DNA of 58,000 nt from Adiantum capillus-veneris. Lineage: Eukaryota; Streptophyta; Polypodiopsida; Polypodiales; Pteridaceae. This document shows positions 35,605-46,646 of the stretch, in pieces; within the stretch, counting starts at the first letter, position 1, and each line of letters starts with the position of its first letter. The position numbers were made by a program, and so were the translations under genes. Below the pieces are notes generated by a model, which was given only the letters and a program-made list of their open reading frames with translations, did not search any database and was not told the DNA's origin. Where the stretch lies: assembly GCA_014529385.2 (NCBI GenBank), contig CM043952.1:151681057-151739056 (forward strand), in the 5' to 3' direction.

Positions 35605-37563
35605 TATCAGGAACATTCTCAAAAGTTCGAAGGGAAAGAACGCAAGAGGAAATAAAACAAGTACGAAAAGCTAAAACAAAAACAAAATCAAACAAAGCTC
35701 AAGAATCAAAATAAGAAACAACAAAAAACCCAGAGTGGACCAAAATGGAGCGTAAAAAGAAATACCAAGAGCTGAAATGGTCTTTACGAGAGGTATGGAC
35801 TACTGAGGGAGAAAGTGATGGTAAGGAGGAGTCAGAAAAGGAAAACATCAATGTACCATCACACTATCGGAAATTCACCATCCAGGACAAAAAAATTATC
35901 ATGACACCACCAGTCACGGAAAGAATAAACCAAGAATCTTACGATGGGCCGGAAAATGCAAAACGGATACACCTCGCTGAACCAGGTGAAAAGCCTCTGC
36001 CGGTCTATATCGCAACTGATTTAGAGCCTGAAGAAGAAGAACGGCTAACACAGTTTCTCAAGAAGTATAAAGATGTGTTTGCATGGTCCTATAAAGACCT
36101 CAAAGGAGTTGATCCATCGATATGCCAACATACAATTCCTTTGAAATTAGATGCCAAACCTAGCAAACAACGTCCTTATACATATAATGACATATTTGCT
36201 AAACGAATCAAAGAGGAGATTGACAAGCTGATGGATGGTGAATTCATCTATGAAATCGAACATACAGATTGGGTGTGACCCATTGTGGTTGTCCCCAAAA
36301 AGAACGAAAAGTTGCGAGTGCGTGTAAACCTCAAAAAGGTAAATGCAACCACCATAAGGGATAATTATCCCTTGCCGATCACAGAACATGTACTTGAAAG
36401 GGTGGCCGGGAAACGGGCTTATTCCTTTCTAGATGGGTTTTCAGGGTATAACCAACTAGCAATTGCAATAGAAGATCAACACAAAACAGCGTTTGTCACA
36501 AAATGGGAAATATATGCGTATAGAGTTATGCCTTTTGGCTTAACCAATGCCCCAGCTACCTTTCAAAGGTTAATGACGCATGCGTTCAAAGAATACCTGA
36601 GAATATTCTTAGAAATATATATGGATGATCTTTGTGTACACTCTCTTCTACGAGAGGAACATATTGACCATTTATAAAAGGTATTTGAGAAGTGCAGAAC
36701 ATATCGAATCTATCTTAACCCGAAAAAGTGCACTTTTATGGTTAGGCAAGGCCGCATCTTAGGACACATTGTCTCAAGAAATGGCATAACCACTGACCTA
36801 GACAAAATCAAAGTCATAGTAGACCTTCCCGGCCTACTAATGCAAAACAAGTGAAATCCTTCATGGGACACTACAGATATTATCGAAGATTCATATATAT
36901 GTATGCAGTCATCACACAACCTCTGTATCGTTTGTTAGTCAGTTTCAATTGGACTGAGGAGTGTGAAACTTCATTCCAAAAGCTGAAGGAAAACCTTGTA
37001 TGAGCACCTATCTTAAAGCACCAGATTGGGAAAAGATATTTCATGTTCACATTGATGCATCTGCATATGCAATCGAAAGTATTCTGGCTTAACCGGAAGA
37101 CGTAACAATGGATTTCCCAGTTTGTTATGCAAGCCGACAATTAAACAGTGCAGAAAAGAACTACACAACCACCGAAAGAGAGGGGATAGGAATGATTTAT
37201 GCTGTAAAGAAATTTCGGCATTATTTGCTCGCCAACAAATTTGTGTTCTTCACAGATCATCAAGCTCTTTTGTATCTGGTAAATAAACCATGCAATACTG
37301 GGAGAATTGTACGTTGGTTTATTATATTGCTAGATTTTGATTTCACAGTGGTAGTCAAAAAGGGTAAAACTCATCTACGGGCGTATCATCTTTCAAGGCT
37401 ACACAACGGGGAAGCTCCTGAAGGAGTAGATGATGACATACCTGATGCGTATCTTTTCAATATTGAAATGATACCCATATGGTCTCAGAAAATTGTTAGC
37501 ATTATTTCCTTTGGAGGTAGAATTGATAACAAGGAAGACAGATCCAAACAACAAACAATTTGA
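35605..37563 (+). pseudogene. Element F reverse transcriptase and RNase H
   Basis: Lys/Arg-rich linker, then the RT N-terminal part (35745-36278). TGA at 36276 splits the frame before PIVVVPKKN. The palm has YSFLDGFSGYNQ (first Asp), MPFGLTNAPATFQR and the catalytic YMDDL (about 36617-36632). TAA at 36675 and a frameshift near 36825 follow. The connection FMGHYRYYRRFI and RNase H region (SRQLNSAEKNYTTTEREGIGMIYAVKKFRHYLL, then FFTDHQALLYL, 37108-37400) match Ty3/gypsy pol. It makes cDNA of the element. Multiple stops show decay. Confidence 0.93.
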
Positions 37564-37581
37564 CAAACAAAAAACTTCCAG

Positions 37582-39166
37582 TTGATTGCAGTACGATTGT
37601 ATCACCTAGGATCGGACCAAATTCTACGATTATGTATAAATCCGGAGGAATTCGAGTGTTATCTTGAAGAAGCACATGTCCACGATTGTGCATTTCATTG
37701 TTCAACAATGAAAACACACCAGAGACTAAAACAATTTGGGGTTTATTGGCCAACTATGTATGCTGACACACATGCTTATGTTAACAATTGTACTATATGT
37801 AGTGCCAAACGACCAGTGGATCACGCGACATTGTTTCAGGTAAACATGCACCTGCATGGAGTCAATATATCATTGATTTCTTAACCACAAGGACGTTTCC
37901 TGAAAACATAACAAGAGCACGGAAAAGGGCTATAGAGCTGGAGGCTCGTGACTTTAGTTTAATTGAGAACCAACTCTATAAGCGAGGAAAGGACAATCAA
38001 CTTAGAATATGTGCAAGTGAAAGTGAATACCTGCTGATTCTAGAACACACACAAAGAGGCATAAGTGGAGGCCATTTTTCAAGCGATAAGACGGCAAAAA
38101 TTGTCTTAACCATAGGAATTTGGTGGCCTACAATGCATATGGATGCTGAGGAGTTTGTAAAGCGTTGTGACGCATGTGAGCGCACCAAGGTGCCGATAAA
38201 GAGCGATGAGATGCCACTACGGCCAATGATGGGAGCAAGGTCATTTGCAAAATGGGGCATTGATTTTGTGGGGCCTATTTCACCCCTGCATATCGCACCC
38301 ATACCCAATATATCATTGTGGCTACGGACTATCTCACAAAATGGGCGGAAGCCAAGGCAACACAAAAAACAGACGCAAGAACCACTGCACAATTTTTGTA
38401 TGAGAATGTCTTTGTATGATACGGATTACCAATAGAAATTGTCAATGATCGGGGAACACGTTTTCTTAAAGAAGTCATTGAATATCTGCTAGAGAAATTC
38501 ATGGTCATACATAGAAAATCTGCTCCATATCATCCACAGGCAAATGGACAAGCTGAGGCCACAAATAAAACACTATGCACGGTTGTCACTGAAATTGTAT
38601 CAGAGTCAAGAACAGAATGGGATTAGCAGTTACACTCAACACTATGGGCATACAGGGTAGCTTACAAAACATCAATAGGAACGACACCGTACAACATGGT
38701 GTTTGGCCTAAATGTTATATTACCCATAGAGTTTTTAATTCCAACTCTACGAGTAGCGAAATGCTTAGAATGTACAGGGCATGAGCTCTCTTCAAGAATA
38801 GATGATCTTGAAAAGCTAGAGGAACTTCGCTTGAGAGCTGTAGCTTCGATCTATGCTAAAAAGAGAAGACAAAAAGAGTTTTTTGACAAGCATATGCCCA
38901 CGAAAGAATTCAAAACAGGTGATTATGTACTTGTTTATACCTTGAAGCAACATGCAAGGAAGCTTAAAAAGCAAGGGATAGGACCCTTTGTGATTAGTGA
39001 CTTATCACAAAGTGGAGTTGTCAAGCTTGCTACATTAGCAGGTGAAGAAATGCCAAATTGGATTAGTGGGTGTCGATTAAAGAAATATCATTTACCACTA
39101 ACACAGGATATGCTTCAACAAATCCATCAAGAAAAACAACGGATGAAGGAGAAACAAAGGGTATGA
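37582..39166 (+). pseudogene. Element F integrase with two HHCC zinc segments
   Basis: A first zinc-binding-like segment (about 37675-37805: HDCAFH ... CTIC) is followed, after a ~70-residue spacer, by a second (about 38044-38182: HTQRGISGGH ... CDAC). Both end in a WWPTM/YWPTM-like stretch before the Cys pair. The core has KWGIDFVGP (first Asp, about 38255), VNDRGTRF (second Asp, about 38442) and PQANGQAEA (Glu, about 38540). The C-terminal part is FDKHMPTKEFKTGDYVLVY to GPFVISDL. Frameshifts near 37875 and 38290; stops near 38419 and 38625. It would join cDNA to target DNA. Element E lacks this region. Confidence 0.9.
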
Positions 39167-39244
39167 GAAGAAGCTCAAGCAAAAGCAAAAGAACGCATTG
39201 CAAAAAGACAGCTTCTAAGACAACAACAACAATGTGGATTACCA

Positions 39245-39706
39245 TTGCGAATCAATGCTATTCGACTAACGAATTTTGATGAAGACACAGTGGAACCAAT
39301 AATTGCAGTCAAAGTGGGTAGCAATCAAGTTGAATCAACGGCATTGCTTGATTCTGGAGCTCAAACAAATCTAATCTCTTACAGATTATACAAACATCTC
39401 AAGCTCAAAGGTCAACTACATCCTACTCCACAAGTGCTGGAAAGTAGTACATCACATTCGCTAAAAACATTGGGCTGGATTATATTGCATGTACAAGTAC
39501 ATCAATATATTTACCCACACAAGTTTTATGTGGTTGAGGATGAAAGCACACAACACCCCATGTTGTTGGGACAACCTTGGCAAAAAGAGTATAATGTGCA
39601 GATAGATTGGAATGCGGATGCAATCAAAATTAAGCATGCACAAGAACAACAGGTTGTAGCCTTTGCTCAGCAACCACGAAAGAACCAGATGGCAGCAACA
39701 CAATGA
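39245..39706 (+). pseudogene. Second aspartic-protease-like domain after integrase
   Basis: A 153-codon ORF. TALLDSGAQTNLIS (about 39335-39375) is the D-S/T-G active site with the following hydrophobic strand; the second half has PMLLGQPWQKEYNVQIDW (about 39557-39612), matching the ILG-P strand of retropepsins. A basic, Gln-rich helix lies just upstream (39100-39240). The protease in front of RT (28096-29751) is a separate domain, so F has two. A role in processing the downstream product is inference. It is not a clear duplicate of the first: residues beyond the motifs differ. Confidence 0.8.
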
Positions 39707-40437
39707 CTGGATAAAGAGCCAAAAGGAAGGGTGCCACTAAAGAACAACACGATACCCATGGCTAAAAAATAGGGAACTGCCAACCATGTTCACTACAAAC
39801 ATAAAACAACACAGACGGCAGTGCCAAGATCAAGGTTAGCAACACGAGAAAAACAAGTATGGGTGAGGAAGCATAGAGATGACATGGCAGACAAATGACA
39901 ATACAACAGAAGAAGTCAACAGAAGCATACAGTTCAACCAAAAACCAAGGTAATAAAACAGATATGGATCCCAAAGAAAATACTCAGAAATAACTTAAAT
40001 ACGACTCGCATTTGGATCCCGAAACAAAAGCAAAAGGAACTCCCTTCACTACAAGCAACATCAGAAGGCAGACACGCACTACATATGAAACCGGCAAACC
40101 AATTTATGTGGGTGACACTGACAACCGAGGAAGTAGTAAAGCAAAGCTACAAATGGAAAGCAAAAGAGACAAAGTCTATGGCCAATTCCACCACGAAGGA
40201 GATGACTACGGCCATATCGACAATAGCGGCAAACCAAGCAACAAGAAAGACGATCAAACAAAGAGTGGTAGAGTTACAACTTTTACTTGCAAAGAAAATC
40301 CGCCAACCAAATCAACAACAAACAGGAAACCTCAACGACGAATGCCAATAAGCATATTGCTTATACCCTCTTCTTGCACAGCATTAATTTTTCCATGCAT
40401 TGATCGAGTATGCATTATATAGGGCCACATTACACGG
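39707..40437 (+). other. Basic linker remnant after second protease
   Basis: A degenerate frame (stops at 39702, 39771 and 39898, and frameshifts) that is rich in Lys, Arg, Gln and Thr. The peptide pattern W-V/I-R/P-K recurs (about 39857, 39963 and 40014, e.g. IWIPK). Up to 136 codons are open at 40012-40422. I do not recognise a domain; it may be the C-terminal tail of the pol polyprotein. Confidence 0.45.
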
Positions 40438-42111
40438 CCAAGCATTAGCACAATTTTTTAACGCATGCATGGCACATACTCCGAGGTGATACCTTGTCGT
40501 CCGGGAGGACTCCGGCTAGGAGAGGGGGAGGCATTCTCAAATGCGGACCCAATGGCAGAAAAAGCAAAAAAGGACATGTTTTTTGACTATTTTTAAGGGT
40601 TGTCGTTTGATTGCAAAATTTTATGGACTAACCCGATTACATATGCCCTTATAGAGCATGATTAGACAAGTATATGGGGGCAAAACGCCAAATCAAGCCC
40701 CTAGGTGTGTGTATATAAGTAAAAATAGCCATTTTTCGGACAAAATATTGGTAAAACGGAGAAATCTGGCCATAAAAATTGCATGTGAGTGTATATAGTG
40801 TTTTGCGGTGATGTTTTTGATTTATTATGATTTTTGGAAATTTTTGGGATTTAATTTGCTATTTTCCTTTTAATTTTACTAATTCTCGGCAGAAAAACTT
40901 CAAAAATACAAAAAGCAGGTGAAAAACGGTCGTAATGAAAAAAAAAATATGGGGACGATCAATGACTATAGGAAAACCTATGGTACATTGGGGGTGCAAT
41001 TATGAGAATGGAGCGGAAACCGTGATTTGGCCAGATTTTGACCGAAACGTCAAATTTCTCGGAAACTGGGCAAATGGAGTCCAAATCAAGAAATTTTTGA
41101 GCCTAAACCGCATCTCGCAAGAAGTTGGGAGCACATGTCAGATTTCATGGAAAGTGGTTCGGGGACCCCTATTATAAGAAATTTTCACTTCATTTTAAGC
41201 TCATTTCTACTATTGACTTTTGAGAGAGAGCTTCTTCCACCTAGAGCGAACGGGACTTCCAGCAGCTTCTACGACGCGCACGACTACCCAACAGGCTCCA
41301 GACATGAGAGGTAGGCTCACCACCTTGAGCTTTTCGTGCATGTTTGTTGTTTTGTCACGAAAACTAGCGTAGGGTTCACACAGAAAGCGAGGAATAGAGA
41401 CCTACGGGTAGAAGTGACCACCCAACAGCTAACCCAAAAGCAATGAGGCTTCATCGGCAGTTTACCCTAGCATAGGAGACCACTTTTGGATGACCAAAGG
41501 CAATAGAAAACCATCGGAAAAAACCCTAATTCCTAGAGCCCCGCAAGAGGCCACCAAATAGGAAATCGGTGGAAAGACGCCCAACTGCTACCAAAACTCA
41601 TGAGTAGGAGCATCTCAACATGCTCGACAAGTCTATATAGCCCACATGACCATACGGTGACCCGAAGCGGCACTAAACTTCAGAAACGGCATCAGACACA
41701 CAAAGCGTCAAATAGCGCTCGCGGCCAAACCGCATGTCCGTTTGCCACCAAACTTCACGAGCGGCTTTCCTAAACCATCAACAACCAAGTCCTATGGTGG
41801 TAGACCACCACAAGTCATCAAAGACATGAAAACGCAACCACGGGTGCTTCCAGGGTGACAAATTGCCAAACGGAGCTCCGATGAAGCCAAAGTCGACAAA
41901 AACCATACGGCAAGGATCCCCAAGGGATCAGGAAGCTATGGAGACCGACATCAAGAAATTTCATTGCCAAAAAGCACTCCAAAAGTTAGAAAATGGCTCG
42001 GAGGCTCTGAAATCCACACAAGGAGTTTTCTTCATTGAAATAGGGCTTAAAAGGGACTCAGGGAGACTAAGGGCAGGCACTAGTAGCACCTCCAACTAAA
42101 ATTTCATCAGG
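40438..42111 (+). other. Non-coding spacer with possible internal promoter
   Basis: No credible ORF. A TATA-like CTATTATAAG is at 41169-41178, followed by a CT/GA-rich stretch and a donor-like AG/GTAGGC near 41310. From about 41595 on the sequence is also present in E, inverted. This spacer and the stem-loop array separate pol from the extra ORF. Confidence 0.5.
41169..41178 (+). promoter_or_regulatory. TATA-like site upstream of extra ORF
   Basis: CTATTATAAG about 2 kb before the extra ORF start, in a GC-poor spacer. Could serve an internal promoter; motif only. Confidence 0.25.
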
Positions 42112-42985
42112 AGACATCCTACACGTAGGATGTCTCAAGGCCATTTCTGGGCACCAACCCCAACATCTCTCATCACACAAAGCTTCTAAATAGCCTGTAC
42201 ATGCTAGCCACCAAGTTTCATCACAATTGGACAAAAATTGACCTCATGTGCACCAAAAAATGCAAAGTCAGGGCATAGAGGCAATAATGGGCCATGGACC
42301 TACCAAAACTTGTCCAAATCACATGAAACTTGCACAATACATTCATGAGCACATTGCCAACCTATCTGTGTGGTCACAAGTGAAAAATGATGAAATAGAC
42401 GTCCTACGCGTAGGATGTCTAAATGACATTTTTGGCCCCCAGATGGTATTTTTCAACTCCAGATCTCTTTAGTACCCTTTCATGAGCTCATATATCAAGT
42501 TTCAAGCCATTCTCATCACTTTTTGGCCCCAACACTCCAAGATGCACTTTTTGAGCAAAACACTACACATGGTCTTACAAACACCAATTCTTGTCCAAAT
42601 TAAAATCCAAGAGCCGGGCCATGTTCCACATGCCAAGAGCTACCCACATAACAAATCTCAAGTAATTTTGATGAAAAAGACATCCTACGCGTAGGATGTC
42701 TCCAGCATGATTTTGACCTTCAGTGCAAGACCAGACCTCATGAGAGCCATTACCATGGCGCAAGGAGCTCATCTATCAAATTTCAACCCATTTGAATATC
42801 ATTTGCCACTTGTTGTGGGCATCCTACCAATTTGTGAGCCTAAAAGCCTGAATCTGCCCAAAAATGCACTTTTTGATGTCTAAACCCAATTCTAATCACA
42901 TAGCCATGTTCAACAGGTCAAGGACCACTAGCATACCAGTTTCACCAAAAACTGATGAAATAGACATCCTCCACGTAGGATGTCT
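42112..42985. repeat. 24-nt inverted repeats, F spacer array
   Basis: Copies at 42112-42135, 42397-42420, 42678-42701 and 42962-42985; spacing 285, 281 and 284 bp. Arms AGACATCCTA/TAGGATGTCT with centres CACG, CGCG, CGCG, CACG. The second copy has a G in the left arm that keeps a G-U pair. The last copy lies 188 bp before the extra ORF ATG. Confidence 0.95.
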
Positions 42986-43149
42986 AAATGATAAATTTGG
43001 CCAGAATGATACTGTGAGCACATGCACAGTTTTCCTAGTTCCTTTTAAGTTTTATTTTCAATTTTCAAGTCATTTGGATAGTTAAAACTCAGTTTCTCAA
43101 CTGATATGGAAAAAATGCTAACTTCGGACTAGTGAGTGCAATAGGATCC

Positions 43150-46100
43150 ATGGCAGCAGCAAAATCACAGGCAAAGAAGAAGAGAATGACAATAAAAGAC
43201 TATTTGGAAGAAGTAGAGCTGTTTGTCATCCCAGAAGGAACTCTCAAGCCAACTAGCACGTGGATTCAAGAGGATTTGTTAGAGTCAAATGATTTGAAGA
43301 TCTACCAAGGTGTGTTCAAAGATCCTGAAGGAAATTCAATAGAGCTACCCATGCTACCACGGGAGCTCAATGAGTTTGTCAGAAGCAAGATGGGGGAGTA
43401 CCTAGAGAAGATAGACCTCCATAACTATTTTGAAGCTTTGCCGGCAAGAATCGACATCAAAAGAGTGTGGGAGTTTGTGACCACTATCAAAGAAGATGGA
43501 GTGGCCAAAGTTACTGATCTGTAGGGCAAGCCAGACACTATGATTGTAATCACACAGAGAGTGGTGGCAGCCGCTCTAGACATCTGCAACAAAGGTGATA
43601 GTGTGACCAAGAGAAGAGATGAAGTCAAGGTGTACTCTGAAAAGAAGAGCAACTACACTTTTGAAGACATTGCAAACCCTAAAGTGGCTATCATGAGCCA
43701 ACTGTACAACCAATACTTCCATATGTGTACAAAGAGGCCACAAAATTACAGAATGTTGCCTGGAGCCATTGCTACCACCTTCACCTGGGCAATGTAGAAG
43801 AGCAAACCAAAGGTGATCAATTATGCGGCTTGTATCCATGACAACTTGGTGAAGATGGGCAACAAAAATCCCACCTACATTGTGCCAGGTGAACTGATAA
43901 CGAAAGTGGTTTATGGAGAACTACATGCCAAAGGAAACTGGCCTGACCCTCCATCACAGAATGATTGGCTAAGGTTGAAAGAAGATAAAGAGGAAGAACA
44001 GCCCAAAGCACCCAGAGTTGCCACAAGGTTGAAGCGCCGGTTAGAAACCGTGCTAGAAGAGCCGTCGGAGCCGAAGAAAGGAAAGAAGGAAAGTGTACAA
44101 GTGTCGGTCAAAGAAACCAAATCACAAAAAGCGTCACGGCTTGAAAGATTGATGGAAAGCTTCAGAGCCGAGAGAGCACTCAAAGGAGATTTGAGTGAGC
44201 TGTGGAAGCCCTCACTAGAAGCCATGTCCGGATCATCCCGAAGGGTGCACAGAGATAGATTTGAAGACTACATCAAAAACTTCGAGATCCTGGATGCTAC
44301 AACAGAAAATATTTTGAATATTCCTTTCACAGAAGAAGAAGTGGACGAGGTACGACAGGCAACTACTAGAAGAGCACGAAGGCCAAGAAAGAGAGCGAAA
44401 GACCAAGGTGGACCGGGACTTCAAGAAGAAGCCACCAACTCCACTGTCAAGCCTGGAATCCAACCCACCGCCATCACCACCTCCTCGTAGCCCTCCACAA
44501 ACCCAACAAAAGGAGGAGCTCGACACATCTGATGAACACGAAGAATCTAAGCAGGAAAAGAGCAAAGGGGAAGAGCGGAATGAAGAAGCTAAGCCCAAAG
44601 ATGAGCAGCCAGAGCCAGAGGAAAGAAAGTTTAGCACATTTCTTGATCTACTAGCTACGAGTTACTCAAGAGAAGAGGCAGCCACTGTGGCATTTGAGTT
44701 GGCAAGCACAAGGCCCAAAGAACAGATGCAGAGCCTGCGATTAGTGGAACTGAAAGAGATGACCACTAATACAGTGGACCTACAACCACCTACCAATGAT
44801 TGGGATGTGGTGATGCACAAGCTAACCGGGCTGAGGGCAAAATCAATGGCCACAGAGAGTGAGATTTCTAATCTCAAAACCAGTGAAGTTCAAATCAAGG
44901 CTGAAGTTGACTCTCTCCAAAAACAGGGCCAACAGCATATAGAGAAAGAAGCAGAGCTGCAAGCCAGTCTGGCTATGGCATTACAAAGATGCCAAGAGAT
45001 GGAACTAGAAAATTAGGCTGCAAATCAAAGACTTCAAAGAGCTGAAGAAGAATACAAGAAAATCAGCAAGTCCTTGACAGATGCAGAGAGGGAAAGCGAC
45101 AACCTAACCCTACAAATTGCTGAAGAATCCAAGGAGATGGAAGCCCTGAGGAATGCCAAAGAGAAGGCAAAGATGGAGCATGAAGCAAGCCAGGATGAGG
45201 TCATTGAGCTAAAAGATCAGATTAAAGTCAAAGATCAAACCATCCAATGGCTACGAGCATCTCCTGTTAGAGTCAGAGCTACTAGCTCAACTCACACTAC
45301 TTCAGAGACTGATTTATATGAAGAACAAATGAAAGAGCTGCAAAAAGAGTTAACCCTGGAGAAGCGGCAAAGACTGTTGCTGGCTGACGGCTCTATAGTA
45401 ATGCAGAACCGACTGGAAGAAGGGCACAAGGCCATGCAAAATGAGCTCGAAGCCATCAAGAGAAAGCTCGAGGAGGCGGAAAAGATAAATTCCGATCTGA
45501 ACGACCTCCTTGTGAATATGGGAGAACAAGCGGAAGAGGAGAAGAAAATATTTCAAAAGTAGATAGAAGAGTTTAGAGGAGCAGCAAACCGAAGAGCAGC
45601 AGTTTAGCACTGGGCCAGCAGCCATGGAGGGAATAGACATAGAGAATGTGGCAGATCCAGTGGACACCACCATGCAAGAGGAAATCTTTGTAGGACCCTC
45701 ACAAGAGCCACAAGATTTGACCCAAGAAGAAGAAGAGAAGCTGCAAAAGGCCATAGAAGTGGAAGTTAGAGACACCACCAAAGAAGCCTTGGAATGGGAG
45801 CAGAGGGTGTTTAAGTCAATGACTATTCAGAAGATAGATGCCAGCAACCTTTGGCGTGAATGGCTACAGCCCTCTCTCCCATATCCTCTACTGAAATATG
45901 AAGCTGCCACAATCAACAAGCGGATCAGAGAGGAGCCAACAGTGCCAATGTACAAAGCAGACATCTCCAAACTTGAAGGGGTCAAGCTGATAGTAGACTC
46001 TCAGCCCAGGTGGAGAAAGGCATGGCTGACAAGGTATCCTCAGTATCTAATCCATTTGGTAGAGGCACCTAAAGTGATCAGAGATAACCTCAATTTCTGC

Positions 46101-46594
46101 CCTCTGCCAAGGATGAAGACATGGAAAGCCCATGAGCTACTGCAGAGAAGCCAACCTACTTGGCTAATTACCCGAAGCTGCCAGGCTCGAAGGCAGGCGA
46201 GAGAATAAGTGAGCAATACATGGTGAAAACCCTAACGGGCGCCATCAAATTGTTCACTGGCTCGCCTGACCTATCTTGCATCATGATGAGAAAGATTTGT
46301 AAAACACTTTTGGCAGTCTTTGAGACCTTCAAACCAGGCCAGGAGACAGACAATATCTTCTTCTTTCAAGATACATGCAGATGTGCATACGATCTGTCTG
46401 GTCAGCCTTCTCACGAGCTGATACATGCATTGTATCAGAGGATCATGTTTTTACCATCTTATCACCTACAGGCCTTTGAAGAAGCCTTCTACACCGGCTT
46501 CTTCACAATCAGTACACATATATACGGCCCGATGCTACTAGCTCAACATGCAAGATATGAGTCACTGCTCAAGATGAGAGAACGCCTACGCTGA
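43150..46594 (+). pseudogene. Element F extra post-pol ORF, coiled-coil protein
   Basis: About 1,150 codons. The ATG at 43150 (in the good context CCATGG) matches the ATG of the E copy at 50987. N-terminal globular part: MTIKDYLEEVE, then WIQEDLLESNDLKIYQGVF. Middle: a segment resembling the plant transposon-associated region (INYAACIHDNLVKMG, PGELITKV). Then a basic/acidic Pro-rich linker (44380-44620), a long heptad-rich coiled coil (about 44690-45560), and a C-terminal globular part (LWREWLQPSLPYPLLKYEAATINKR, then YMVKTLTGAIKLFTGSPDLSC). Breaks: TAG at 43522, TAG at 43795, 1-nt loss near 44357, TAG at 45014 and 45560, frameshifts near 45590 and 46160. No signal peptide or membrane segment is seen, so it does not look env-like. 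Function unknown. Confidence 0.85.
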
Positions 46595-46634
46595 AGAAGC
46601 AGCTTAACAGCCATTTCGAGGACAACATGAACAA

Positions 46635-46646
46635 GGAGGGGGGGAG
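46635..46646 (+). other. Element F polypurine tract
   Basis: GGAGGGGGGGAG directly before the 3' LTR start TGTTAGAAGC. Confidence 0.92.

Noticed and set aside
42112-42985. Regularly spaced palindromes taken as a CRISPR-like array
   Set aside because: The spacing is 285 bp and the intervening sequence is itself repeated; there are no cas genes and the DNA is plant nuclear. It is an array of diverged tandem units inside an LTR retrotransposon.
43150-46594. Env-like gene as in Athila elements
   Set aside because: No signal peptide, no membrane segment and no glycoprotein-like Cys pattern; the protein is largely coiled coil.
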